Below, piece after piece: positions 39,061-47,248 of a DNA stretch of 64,000 bases. The notes beneath the pieces are model-generated. The model worked only from the letters and a program-made list of their open reading frames with translations. It had not been told where the DNA came from and did not search any database. The stretch is from Actinomycetaceae bacterium (GTDB lineage Bacteria > Actinomycetota > Actinomycetes > Actinomycetales > Actinomycetaceae): positions 298,296 to 362,295 of the forward strand of contig JAUNUK010000001.1 in assembly GCA_030538185.1 (NCBI GenBank), in the 5' to 3' direction. Both the position numbers and the translations under genes were made by a program. Every line of letters begins with the position of its first letter. Positions within the stretch are counted from its first letter, which is position 1.

Positions 39061-40251
39061 GTGAGTGACTTGCAATATAAATGCCCGGGCTGTGGTGCCC
39101 CCATTAATTTTGACCCATCTTCGCAGGGGATGACCTGCGAATTTTGCACACAGAGTTTTGATGTCGCCACTGTAGAAAAGTTCAACGCTGGCCTACACGC
39201 ACAGGCCGGGGGGTCGCCCTCGTCCATGCCCCCTTCCCCAACAGGTTCAGGCATGCCGCCTGCCCCGGTAATGTCCGAGGGCGGCCCGCCACAAACCGCA
39301 GAACAGGGCGCAGACTTCCAGTGGAAGGGTGCCCCGGAGACTTTCCTGGATGAGAAGACCCAACAGATGATGGCACAGTTCATCTGTAACTCTTGCGGGG
39401 GTGAGATCATCGGCTCCCCGGACCTCGTGTCTTCGCGCTGCCCGTACTGTGATAACAACTTTATTGCCCCTACACAGTTGACCTCAACCAGGGTGCCCGA
39501 CCGCATGATTCCTTTCAATGTGAGCAAGGAACAGATGACGGCGTCTTTCCAGGCGGCAAGCAAAGGCCTGCTGTTCCTGCCCGGCGATTTCAAGAACCGC
39601 CACAAGATTGAGGATGCCAAGGGGGTTTACCTGCCGTATTGGCTCTATGACTGTAATGTGGCCGCACAGATCTCTTACACCGGTCAACAGTCACGCACCT
39701 GGCGTGAAGGCAACTACGAATACACACAGACTGACTATTACCAGTTGATGCGTGGCGGCTATGTGGGCTTTGACGACATCCCGGTCTCGGGCACCAAGGA
39801 CGTGGATGAGGAACGCACCGAGGGAATAGAGCCCTTCGACTACCGCGGCACGCAACCGTTTGCGACCGCTTACCTGGCGGGCTACGCGACAAACAAGTAC
39901 AACATCGCACCCGAGGTCGCCAACGAACGCGCCAATGAACGCGTGAAGGTTTCAACAGAGGAAGTCTTTGAATCGACCACTGGTGGATACAGTAATGTTC
40001 AGGTGCAATACTCTAATATTCAATTGTCTAAAGGCATTGTTGAATACGTTTTCTTGCCGACCTATTTATTGAACCTCAGTTACGGGGGTAAGAAGTATCC
40101 TTTCGCCATTAATGGTCAAACTGGAAAAACCGTCGGGGAGTTTCCGATATCTAAAGGGAAAATGTATGGCTTCTTGGCTGGCCTTGGTGTGGCAGCAACC
40201 GCATTACTTGCGTACCCGGTCATCTTTCTAGTTGCAGTATTTATGGGCTGA
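39061..40251 (+). CDS. TFIIB-type zinc-ribbon membrane protein (YdjG-like)
   Basis: 396 residues. The N-terminus has a zinc ribbon (KCPGCG...TCEFC), a Pro/Gly linker, then a second ribbon (CNSCGGEII...RCPYCD). A middle domain contains DFKNRHKIEDAKGVYLPYWL and many tyrosines, and a hydrophobic helix closes the protein (FLAGLGVAATALLAYPVIFL). B. subtilis YdjG shares this description. Start GTG 39061, after AAGGGA. It is followed by the TPM protein after 13 bases, forming a two-gene operon facing the SPFH gene. Confidence 0.82.
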   Translation: MSDLQYKCPGCGAPINFDPSSQGMTCEFCTQSFDVATVEKFNAGLHAQAGGSPSSMPPSPTGSGMPPAPVMSEGGPPQTAEQGADFQWKGAPETFLDEKTQQMMAQFICNSCGGEIIGSPDLVSSRCPYCDNNFIAPTQLTSTRVPDRMIPFNVSKEQMTASFQAASKGLLFLPGDFKNRHKIEDAKGVYLPYWLYDCNVAAQISYTGQQSRTWREGNYEYTQTDYYQLMRGGYVGFDDIPVSGTKDVDEERTEGIEPFDYRGTQPFATAYLAGYATNKYNIAPEVANERANERVKVSTEEVFESTTGGYSNVQVQYSNIQLSKGIVEYVFLPTYLLNLSYGGKKYPFAINGQTGKTVGEFPISKGKMYGFLAGLGVAATALLAYPVIFLVAVFMG

Positions 40252-40264
40252 GAGGACAAAGAAA

Positions 40265-41587
40265 ATGAGCACTCAAACCAAGAACCACAAAAGCATACGT
40301 TTCGCCCTCGGAACTTTTTTGGCAGCGACCGTGGCCTGTGTGGGAATATCCTTACCTGCTTATGCGGCCACAACGTGGATTGAAGACGGCGCTAACATTA
40401 TTGATGACCAGATTGAGGCGACGTTTAATCAGCAGATCGCCGTGTTGAGTGAACAGTACAATCTGGGCCTGTACGTGGTTACCATCGATGTGGGCTGTGA
40501 TGAACTGGATGCCAAAACAGAAGAGTGGCTGGATAACTCCACCACCTTGGACTCCGACACCAATGAAGACATGATTGTGGGCGTGGCGCCTGCATGTGAC
40601 GAGGCCATGATTTGGTATCTGACATCGGATGATAACCCGGTTTTCACCAAGGATTACAGGATGGGCGATAACCCGGCAGGCAGGCATTCTTCAACCAGTA
40701 ATATGCCGGTTTTTCTCACGGCACTCGTGGGTGACGTGCGCAACCAGGCCCAGACTGTACATGGGGACGGTCCTGGAACGGCCGGTCAAGAATCTGCGGA
40801 CAACGGGGAGAGCAGCGAAGAGCCCCCATCCGACGAGGAAGACACTCAAGCCCCCAGTATTCCTGGTGAAAAAACCCTGTTTGCAGATCAAGCAAACTTA
40901 TTTAGCGCCTCAGAGAAAACAGCGATAGAAAAAGAGCTCAACCGTGTATCGCAAGAACACAAGGTTGATGTCGGAATCTTTACGCTAAAACAACTTGAAA
41001 AAGGCCTGAGCCCGGCTAAACAAATAGATGTCTTGTGGGAACGCAACCAGATAGGTCAGGGTGCGGATAAATCTGGTGTGATTATGCTGATTGTTAAAGG
41101 ATCCAGGGATTTACAGTTCAAAACCTTAGGTAAAGGACACGCGGCAATTACTGAGGAATACGGACAAGACTATTTTTACAATGCCGTAAAGAATCCCCTG
41201 GGTGATGATGATTGGTTTGGTGGAGCCAATAAATTTATGGAACTTAGTGATGCGTTCTTAGCCAAAGCAGCTAAAGGTAAACCATATTCCACATGGGCTC
41301 CATATATCGCCACATTCCACATAGGGATAGGAGCCGTTATTGCCTTGCTGTTGGGCGGTGGGATAAGTGGCGGATTGACCTATGTTTTCCGTGGTAAACA
41401 CCTGACGGCTCGCAAGCAGGTTGCCGCACGCGAATACATGCGTCCAGGCTCTTTCCAACTGACCCAAAACCAAGACATGTTCCTGCACTCTACGACCACA
41501 TCTGTCTACATTGAACCCAAGGAGTCCAGTTCTTCGTCGTCGTCCTCGTCTTCCAGCGGCGGCGGCAACTGGGGAGGCAAGTTCTAA
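40265..41587 (+). CDS. TPM-domain membrane protein (YdjH/YgcG-like)
   Basis: 440 residues. A signal peptide (ALGTFLAATVACVGISLPAYA) is followed by two TPM-like domains, about residues 35-150 and 205-330, the second matching the family better (LFADQANLFSASEKTAIEKE; DKSGVIMLIVKGSRDLQFK). A membrane helix (FHIGIGAVIALLLGGGISGG) comes next and the end is a run of serines then GGGNWGGKF, the usual TPM-protein tail. TPM domains have been linked to phosphatase activity and envelope complexes. It completes the YdjI-YdjG-YdjH-like trio. Confidence 0.82.
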   Translation: MSTQTKNHKSIRFALGTFLAATVACVGISLPAYAATTWIEDGANIIDDQIEATFNQQIAVLSEQYNLGLYVVTIDVGCDELDAKTEEWLDNSTTLDSDTNEDMIVGVAPACDEAMIWYLTSDDNPVFTKDYRMGDNPAGRHSSTSNMPVFLTALVGDVRNQAQTVHGDGPGTAGQESADNGESSEEPPSDEEDTQAPSIPGEKTLFADQANLFSASEKTAIEKELNRVSQEHKVDVGIFTLKQLEKGLSPAKQIDVLWERNQIGQGADKSGVIMLIVKGSRDLQFKTLGKGHAAITEEYGQDYFYNAVKNPLGDDDWFGGANKFMELSDAFLAKAAKGKPYSTWAPYIATFHIGIGAVIALLLGGGISGGLTYVFRGKHLTARKQVAAREYMRPGSFQLTQNQDMFLHSTTTSVYIEPKESSSSSSSSSSSGGGNWGGKF

Positions 41588-41613
41588 TCTCTAATCCCTG
41601 AGCATCAAACCCC

Positions 41614-41697
41614 GCTGAGCCTATCAGTAAGGGTCTGAGCCTATTACTGGGGGGACCGCCCGCCAAATAGGCTCAGTACTTGGGTGATAGGCTCAGC
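41614..41697. repeat. Nested double inverted repeat upstream of the second sensor pair
   Basis: Outer arms GCTGAGCCTATCA (41614-41626) and TGATAGGCTCAGC (41685-41697) are perfect complements. Inside, CTGAGCCTAT (41635-41644) pairs with ATAGGCTCAG (41667-41676). It ends 20 bases before the start of the sensor gene. The outer arm agrees with the arm at 3839-3852 at about 10 of 14 positions (GCTGAnnnTATCnG). Confidence 0.75.
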
Positions 41698-41717
41698 GTA
41701 ATGGGGGAGGGGGGTCA

Positions 41718-43499
41718 ATGGCGCGCGCTTTCATGGTCGGCAGAGTAGTCATCTGGGCAACCCTGGTTTACATCATCGTTTACCTGGCCACTGCCGAGGC
41801 CCGCTGGCTGCACCTCAAAGGCGCCAGGCTATTACTGACAGACAACCCTTTTATGGACCTGGCACTCCTGTACGTCCTGATGGCCGTGGTTATAACCCTG
41901 TGGGGGGCCTCCCTCATGTGGCGCCTGGGTGCGACTCAGATACGCACCCTGTTGTTGGTGCAAGTCGGTGTCTTGCTCATGTGGGTGGCTTTCAAGGTCT
42001 TGAAACTATCCGTCCCTTTCGGCGCCCCTGAACGGCTCTTGTGGTACCTGTACTACCTGGTCACCCTAAGTTCTGCGACCATTGCAGTGCTTATCGCCAA
42101 CCGCGTCAACCCGATATTGCGAGACTCCAAACGCATCCTAGAAATCACAGTCGCCTGCATTTCCGCCATCTTCTTCCTGCTGGTCATCACGAACGACTGG
42201 CACCGCCTAGTGTTTTCTTTCCCCGAGGGCATCCACATATACCTCACGCGCAGAGGCGCCACCTGGCTGCAAGGCGTGATAGTCGCCTGGCAACTCCTCT
42301 GCTTGTGCTACGCATCCGCCATGACGCTGTTCGGCGCACAAAAAAGGCGCATCCGCAGCTTCCAAATCGGCTTCGTGCTGGTCGTCATAGCCATGATCGG
42401 CTACTCGGTTCTTTACGCCCGGGATCTGTGGATCCTTCGCGACACAGAAACGGTCGCCATCACCTGCATGCTCATCGTGGGGTCCTGGGAGATGGCCATT
42501 GCCTCCGGGTTGATCCCCGCCAATCGCGGCTACCTTGAGGCCATCGAACGCACCACGCTGCCAATCTTCTTGACCGATCGTGACGGCCAGATCCAGGAGG
42601 CCTCGCCCTCGGCAATGTTTTTAGGGCTCGAGAATTTGGGTGAGGTTATAGCTTCACCCACCTTGAGGTTGCGAAAAACCATTGCCGAGGACGGCGCGCT
42701 AAAAGACGCGCTACCAGGCAAAACCCTACGGAACTTGGGCGAGCCCGAAAAGGTCATGGAGTTTCAGGCGGTGCCGATCGACTCAGGATTCGCGGTGAGC
42801 GTGTCGGATGTTTCGGCCATGGTTGGACTGGGCGCAAGCCTGGAAGAAGCCCGTGAGGTCAAACGTACCCAACACGAGTTTCTGCAGCGGCAACAGCAGG
42901 CGGGAACCGCTGTGCGCATGGTGCAATTTCGTCAGGACATGCGTTTGGACCTAGAAGAGTTTTTGGCGCAAAACCTCGAGGTCGCACAGGCTTTGGCGCA
43001 TGAATTGCCTGAGGCCAGGCACTCCAGTCGACACCACGTGTTACGCCGCCTCAAGGTTGAGCTGAGTTTCGTGCAGGTACAGGCGATGATCCTGCCGGAA
43101 ACCGGAGAGTCCCAAGGCATCGGAGTCGATGTCGTAGCTGCCTACCTGGCCAAATGCTGTCAAGATTTCAGCGACGAAAGGTCCGTTGCACAAGTGCATT
43201 GCACCCAAACGCAGCAGATTCCAGCTGCACAAGCCATGAAGATGCTTTTCTTTTATCACCGGCTGTTTGCCTACGGCCTGGGGCTGTCGGACGTTGACAT
43301 CATGATCCACGTGAAAGTTGAAGGCGGTCAACTGGTCGCCGAATCCTTGTGGGACTTTGCGCACCCCAAGGAAGGATTATTCGATGACCTGGTAGCCGAG
43401 CCAGAATTCCAAGACTTGGCGAGTGGCTTCACGTACCACATACACTGGGAAGACCCGTCATTTTTCATCACCTTCAAAGGTGGTGAGGTGCATGTTTGA
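41718..43499 (+). CDS. Split sensor kinase, subunit A (paralogue of the gene at 28914)
   Basis: 593 residues. Seven to eight membrane helices in about the first 270 residues share motifs with its paralogue (VTNDWHRLVF, PANRGYLEAIERTTLPIFLT against VLTNDLHQWV, PHNRGYADAVANTTVPLYLL). A PAS-like segment (FLTDRDGQIQEASPSAMFLG) and a coiled coil follow, then a C-terminal domain without an ATP-binding G box. It overlaps subunit B by eight bases with the same ATGTTTGA as the other pair. Start ATG 41718 with GGGGAGGGGGG just upstream. Confidence 0.75.
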   Translation: MARAFMVGRVVIWATLVYIIVYLATAEARWLHLKGARLLLTDNPFMDLALLYVLMAVVITLWGASLMWRLGATQIRTLLLVQVGVLLMWVAFKVLKLSVPFGAPERLLWYLYYLVTLSSATIAVLIANRVNPILRDSKRILEITVACISAIFFLLVITNDWHRLVFSFPEGIHIYLTRRGATWLQGVIVAWQLLCLCYASAMTLFGAQKRRIRSFQIGFVLVVIAMIGYSVLYARDLWILRDTETVAITCMLIVGSWEMAIASGLIPANRGYLEAIERTTLPIFLTDRDGQIQEASPSAMFLGLENLGEVIASPTLRLRKTIAEDGALKDALPGKTLRNLGEPEKVMEFQAVPIDSGFAVSVSDVSAMVGLGASLEEAREVKRTQHEFLQRQQQAGTAVRMVQFRQDMRLDLEEFLAQNLEVAQALAHELPEARHSSRHHVLRRLKVELSFVQVQAMILPETGESQGIGVDVVAAYLAKCCQDFSDERSVAQVHCTQTQQIPAAQAMKMLFFYHRLFAYGLGLSDVDIMIHVKVEGGQLVAESLWDFAHPKEGLFDDLVAEPEFQDLASGFTYHIHWEDPSFFITFKGGEVHV

Positions 43500-44952
43500 G
43501 CTGTATATCCAGCCCATGGCGGTCATTCACATTCTGATTGTGGCAAGTCTCCTAGGGGTTATTGCTTCCTTGGTTTCCACGTACCTGGGTTTTGCCCTGC
43601 GTCCCATTGCCAAAGAAATCGTTGTTTTGCACGGCTCCCTTTTTGTGTATTTCGCTTTAGCCATGCTGAATTTCGTGACCATCGCGCAGCTGAAAAAGGT
43701 ACACCACCTACCCTTGGAACTGCCCTCTTTAGGGGTGGCGGCGCTGGTGGTCGGGCTCGCTTCGCTGTGGGTGCTGTGGCGTAATCGTTCCTGGCATGTG
43801 CTGGTGTTGATGGCTTCAATGCTCATCTACATCGATGCGCTGGCCGAAATCTTGGGTGTTTACTACATGCCCGTCTATGTGGCCATGCAGGTCTTGGCTC
43901 TTACATATTCCCTGGTTTCACTGATTTTTGTTTGGCAAAAGTCGCGCTCCCTGGTGACCATGCTGTCACTGAAGAACGCCTTGGACCGCGTGCCAGACGG
44001 ATTGCTCTTTCTAAACGACCAAGGCTACCCGATCTTGATAAATCGACAGATGGAACGCATTTTTGAGCTACTCGGGATCCATATTCGAGGCTCGAGTGTC
44101 ACTCTGTGGAACTCCATTGTGTCGCGCGGCGAAGTGATCGAGAACAATGACGCAACCCAGGTGCTGTTACACGCGCGCCTACCAGAATCTGAAATTCCAG
44201 ATATCAGGCCTCCCGCCTGGCTTTTTACCCGCAGTGAGCTGGAAGAAAGAACCTTTGCCATGAGCTCCGGCATCTCGGTTCAGATTCACGCCACCGAAGT
44301 ATCTGCTCTGCACGAACTTGTGACTCTGCTAGAAGCAGAGGTTTTGGCTCAAGAAGAAGCGTCAACCCAGCTGCGTGATCTGTTGGCAACCACAGACCAA
44401 CTGGCGCGTGACCTCGCTATTGGTTCTGCGCGAGAGCGCCTGCATGACCTGGTGGCCCACAGGATTTCTATTGTCCACCGCCTCATGGAACACGAACGCC
44501 ACGATGTGCAAGCACTGCGTGCCGTCGGGGTCCTGGTCGACGATTTGCGCAAAGAACTGGCTTCCCCACTGCCGAGCGATCCCCATACCGCGTGGAAAAT
44601 CATGTGCGACACCTACAAGACCATCGGCTTCACCATAGACGTCGAAGGATCACTACCTGCAGATAACGACGCGGCTGCGGTGTTCCTACGCCTTGGAGCC
44701 GAGGCCGCCTCCAACGCCATCCTGCACGCCTCCGCTGACACGATACATGTCGTTTTTGCTGATGGGTTTGAGGGGGAGGGGCCTGCCGAGGGCGCCTCGA
44801 TGACAGTCACTTCCAAGGGATACTACCTGGTGGATGAGGTCAAGGAAGGACATGGGCTGTCCTCTATACGTGCCCGATTGGAAGAAATGGGCGGGACGCT
44901 GAACATTGATACCAATGGCTCCTTCGTACTCAAGGCCGTATTGCCCAAGTGA
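43492..44952 (+). CDS. Split sensor kinase, subunit B (paralogue of the gene at 30772)
   Basis: 486 residues. About six N-terminal helices, a PAS-like piece (DRVPDGLLFLNDQGYPILIN), the dimerisation helix with RERLHDLVAHRISIVHRL and its phospho-acceptor histidine, and an HATPase domain with N box EAASNAILHASA and G box GHGLSSIRARLEEMGG. The likely partner is a NarL-type response regulator; one lies about 6 kb away at 50904. Start ATG 43492 inside subunit A. Confidence 0.85.
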   Translation: MFELYIQPMAVIHILIVASLLGVIASLVSTYLGFALRPIAKEIVVLHGSLFVYFALAMLNFVTIAQLKKVHHLPLELPSLGVAALVVGLASLWVLWRNRSWHVLVLMASMLIYIDALAEILGVYYMPVYVAMQVLALTYSLVSLIFVWQKSRSLVTMLSLKNALDRVPDGLLFLNDQGYPILINRQMERIFELLGIHIRGSSVTLWNSIVSRGEVIENNDATQVLLHARLPESEIPDIRPPAWLFTRSELEERTFAMSSGISVQIHATEVSALHELVTLLEAEVLAQEEASTQLRDLLATTDQLARDLAIGSARERLHDLVAHRISIVHRLMEHERHDVQALRAVGVLVDDLRKELASPLPSDPHTAWKIMCDTYKTIGFTIDVEGSLPADNDAAAVFLRLGAEAASNAILHASADTIHVVFADGFEGEGPAEGASMTVTSKGYYLVDEVKEGHGLSSIRARLEEMGGTLNIDTNGSFVLKAVLPK

Positions 44953-45020
44953 CTGCCACTGCGGGTTGCGCCTCTCTCCAGCAGGGAGGGTGAGTTCTCG
45001 TTCTTCTTGAGTTTTGAAAG

Positions 45021-45066
45021 TTCACCCTTTTGGGTATTCCTTTGGGGGGTTGGGGGTGTGCATTAT
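45021..45066 (+). promoter_or_regulatory. Promoter box of the gene at 45107
   Basis: TTCACCCTTTTGGGTATTCC (45021-45040) is identical to the copies at 23641 and 38944. Its end forms TTCCTT (45037-45042), 18 bases before CATTAT (45061-45066). The start codon follows 66 bases after the box. Confidence 0.65.
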
Positions 45067-45106
45067 GGGAGTTAGTGAACGGTCCCTTTCTCTCAAGGAG
45101 CATGAA

Positions 45107-46012
45107 ATGAGCTACCAAGGATTCCCGCAAGGGGTATATCCGCAGATGGTAGGGCCTCCTGTGCAGGTCAAGAAGAATACGGGCTGGGTTGTGGCTCTCG
45201 GAATTTTGGGGATACTTCTGATTGTCATGGTTGGGGTGCTGGTGTTTTTCCTTACCGGCACAGGTGATAAGGGTACGCCCTCGGAAATGGAAAGCATGGG
45301 ACGGCCGGAGCCAAGCGTGACGACAAGCTTGGAAGATTCTGAGGGGAAGGGCAGCAATGCGGGACATTCCCACGGATACACTGCCTTGCTCAAACAGCTT
45401 GATGGCTACGAACACGCTGGGGATGCGAGTGTGTACCGAGATGACGAGACAGTGTATTTTCGCAGTTCAGACGGATATGTGGTGTGTACGATCTCCATGT
45501 CTGAGGGGACCGTTGACGTCCGACGTGACAAGGGAACATGGATTGAACGCCCTGTGGAGCAAGTTCTTCGCGATGATGAACCAGACCTTTACATTCAAGG
45601 GATCAATTGCGAGATGATGCAACCGCCACCTGTCGATCCGGCCTATGACAAGCAATGTGGTGAGGAATCTGATTGGGAGACAGAAGAACCCCTAGTGGCC
45701 GTCGGTGGAAGTATTTCGATGGCGCGCTATTTGGATGGGACTAGCAGCGTTTCGCACTGGTACTGTGCTTCGCCAAACATTGAGCGAGAGATTGTTTTGG
45801 ACACCTACGAGGAAGTGATTCCGGGTCTGGGGGTGAACTCTCGCTTGCAGGCACCCGTGCTGTTGTGGCGCGAAAAGGTTGATTTTGGTGGGTATATCTG
45901 CGGATTTGAACAAGACGAAAAAGGGTCTGGGCCAGTGGTGACCTGTGTAGACACTCAAGAGGGGATAGGGTTTCAGGCCATGCCAAGAGATTTTCGTGTG
46001 GAACGTAAATAA
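45107..46012 (+). CDS. Single-pass membrane protein with extracytoplasmic Cys-containing domain, unknown
   Basis: 301 residues. A short Pro/Gln/Tyr-rich cytoplasmic head (SYQGFPQGVYPQMVGPPVQV) precedes a membrane helix at about 26-50. The outside domain contains paired motifs such as YRDDETVYFRSSDGYVVCTI and several cysteines likely to form disulfides. It shares these with the next gene (RDEETVLFRSEAGDLVCTMS), so the two are tandem paralogues. AAGGAG precedes the ATG. No known family recognised. A stress-promoter box stands upstream. Confidence 0.78.
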   Translation: MSYQGFPQGVYPQMVGPPVQVKKNTGWVVALGILGILLIVMVGVLVFFLTGTGDKGTPSEMESMGRPEPSVTTSLEDSEGKGSNAGHSHGYTALLKQLDGYEHAGDASVYRDDETVYFRSSDGYVVCTISMSEGTVDVRRDKGTWIERPVEQVLRDDEPDLYIQGINCEMMQPPPVDPAYDKQCGEESDWETEEPLVAVGGSISMARYLDGTSSVSHWYCASPNIEREIVLDTYEEVIPGLGVNSRLQAPVLLWREKVDFGGYICGFEQDEKGSGPVVTCVDTQEGIGFQAMPRDFRVERK

Positions 46013-46023
46013 AGGAGAAAGAC

Positions 46024-47034
46024 GTGAGTAACCAAGGAATGCCTCCAACGCCAGGGATGTATCCACAAGGACAGCAACCTCCAGGTCCGTATGGGCCCGG
46101 GGTGCCTCTGGGGCAGATGCCGCCTGGGATGGTGCCGGGCATGGTGCCCCAATACCCGGCGAAGAAGAATACGGGACTGATCGTGGGCATTGCCTTGTTG
46201 GCTGTTTTGGTTGTGGCACTTGGAGTAGCACTGGGGTTCTTTCTGGTGAAAGGCAGTGACGACGCGGCGCCCTCGAAAATAGAAGAAACCAAAAAGCCGA
46301 TACCCACGCAAACTAGCACGAAACCCACGGACGTACCTTCGCCCACCAAAGGACTCGCAAAAACTGTTATGCCCGAAACTGAGGCGTATGTGCGAACGGC
46401 CGGACAACTGGATGCCATGACACTGACACGTGCGCAAGGGCTGCAAAGGGACGAAGAAACCGTGCTGTTTCGCAGTGAGGCCGGTGACCTGGTGTGCACC
46501 ATGTCGACACGCAGCGGCGACATTCAGATGCTAGGAGACGAATACGCCTGGATAATGCGCGGGGTTGAGGCCTCCGTCAGGGACGATCAGTCAGATACAT
46601 ACATGCCGGGGGTTGTATGTCACGTGCAAATTGGGCCGAACGTCAGCGAACGGATGGACGCCTCGTGCCGTGAGGGGATGGCGGTGTACGAGGAAGGCGC
46701 GCCCGGACCTGTCGGGGTGGGTAACCAAGTGTGGCTGACAACCGGGCGTGATGCGACAAGCCACACCGAGTTCGGCAGTTGTGTGGACGAAGGGTACACC
46801 TCCGTTTTTGCGCTGGATTCCGACCCGTTCTATGGCGGCTACATACCCGGCGAGGGGCTGGACTCGCGCTTGCAGATACCCGTGTTGCCTTTCGGAGAAA
46901 AGGTTGCCTTGGGGGATTACGTTTGTGGGCTATTCGTGGCGAGCGGCCCTGAAATGGTCCTGGCCTGCGCCGACACTGTGGCGAAAGTCAGCTTTACTTT
47001 GACACCAGATTATTTCGATCCCAGCCACGAGTAG
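46024..47034 (+). CDS. Single-pass membrane protein, tandem paralogue of the gene at 45107
   Basis: 336 residues. The cytoplasmic head is longer and Pro/Gly/Met-rich (MPPTPGMYPQGQQPPGPYGP), the helix is at about 51-75, and the outside domain has matching cysteines and the shared RDEETVLFRSEAGDLVCTMS and PGEGLDSRLQIPVLPFGEKV segments (the partner has PGLGVNSRLQAPVLLWREKV). GTG start at 46024, 11 bases after the partner's stop, behind AAAGGAGAAAG. Function unknown. Confidence 0.78.
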   Translation: MSNQGMPPTPGMYPQGQQPPGPYGPGVPLGQMPPGMVPGMVPQYPAKKNTGLIVGIALLAVLVVALGVALGFFLVKGSDDAAPSKIEETKKPIPTQTSTKPTDVPSPTKGLAKTVMPETEAYVRTAGQLDAMTLTRAQGLQRDEETVLFRSEAGDLVCTMSTRSGDIQMLGDEYAWIMRGVEASVRDDQSDTYMPGVVCHVQIGPNVSERMDASCREGMAVYEEGAPGPVGVGNQVWLTTGRDATSHTEFGSCVDEGYTSVFALDSDPFYGGYIPGEGLDSRLQIPVLPFGEKVALGDYVCGLFVASGPEMVLACADTVAKVSFTLTPDYFDPSHE

Positions 47035-47134
47035 GAAACGGTGGGTTGTGGTCGTTTGTACGCTGGTGGGTATGGGTGCGGCACGTAGGGGAGGGTGTGT
47101 AAAAAACAAGAGGAATGCGTGGGTTTTGCACGGG

Positions 47135-47209
47135 TACCCAAAAGGGTGAAAAGAGCAAGCGTTTTTCACCCATATGGGTGTTCACATAGTCCCGCCGAAT
47201 TTCTAGTCT
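47135..47209 (+). promoter_or_regulatory. Double promoter box of the gene at 47249
   Basis: TACCCAAAAGGGTGAA (47135-47150) and the perfect palindrome CACCCATATGGGTG (47167-47180) lie face to face; GGGTGAAAA and TTTTCACCC can also pair. The second box runs into TTCACA (47181-47186), 17 bases before TAGTCT (47204-47209), a good -35/-10 pair. The start codon is 64 bases after the box. The rest of the 214-base gap holds no other signal. Confidence 0.7.
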
Positions 47210-47248
47210 GGGGGTGTGGTTGAAACATCCGCGTTCTAGGAGGCTGAA

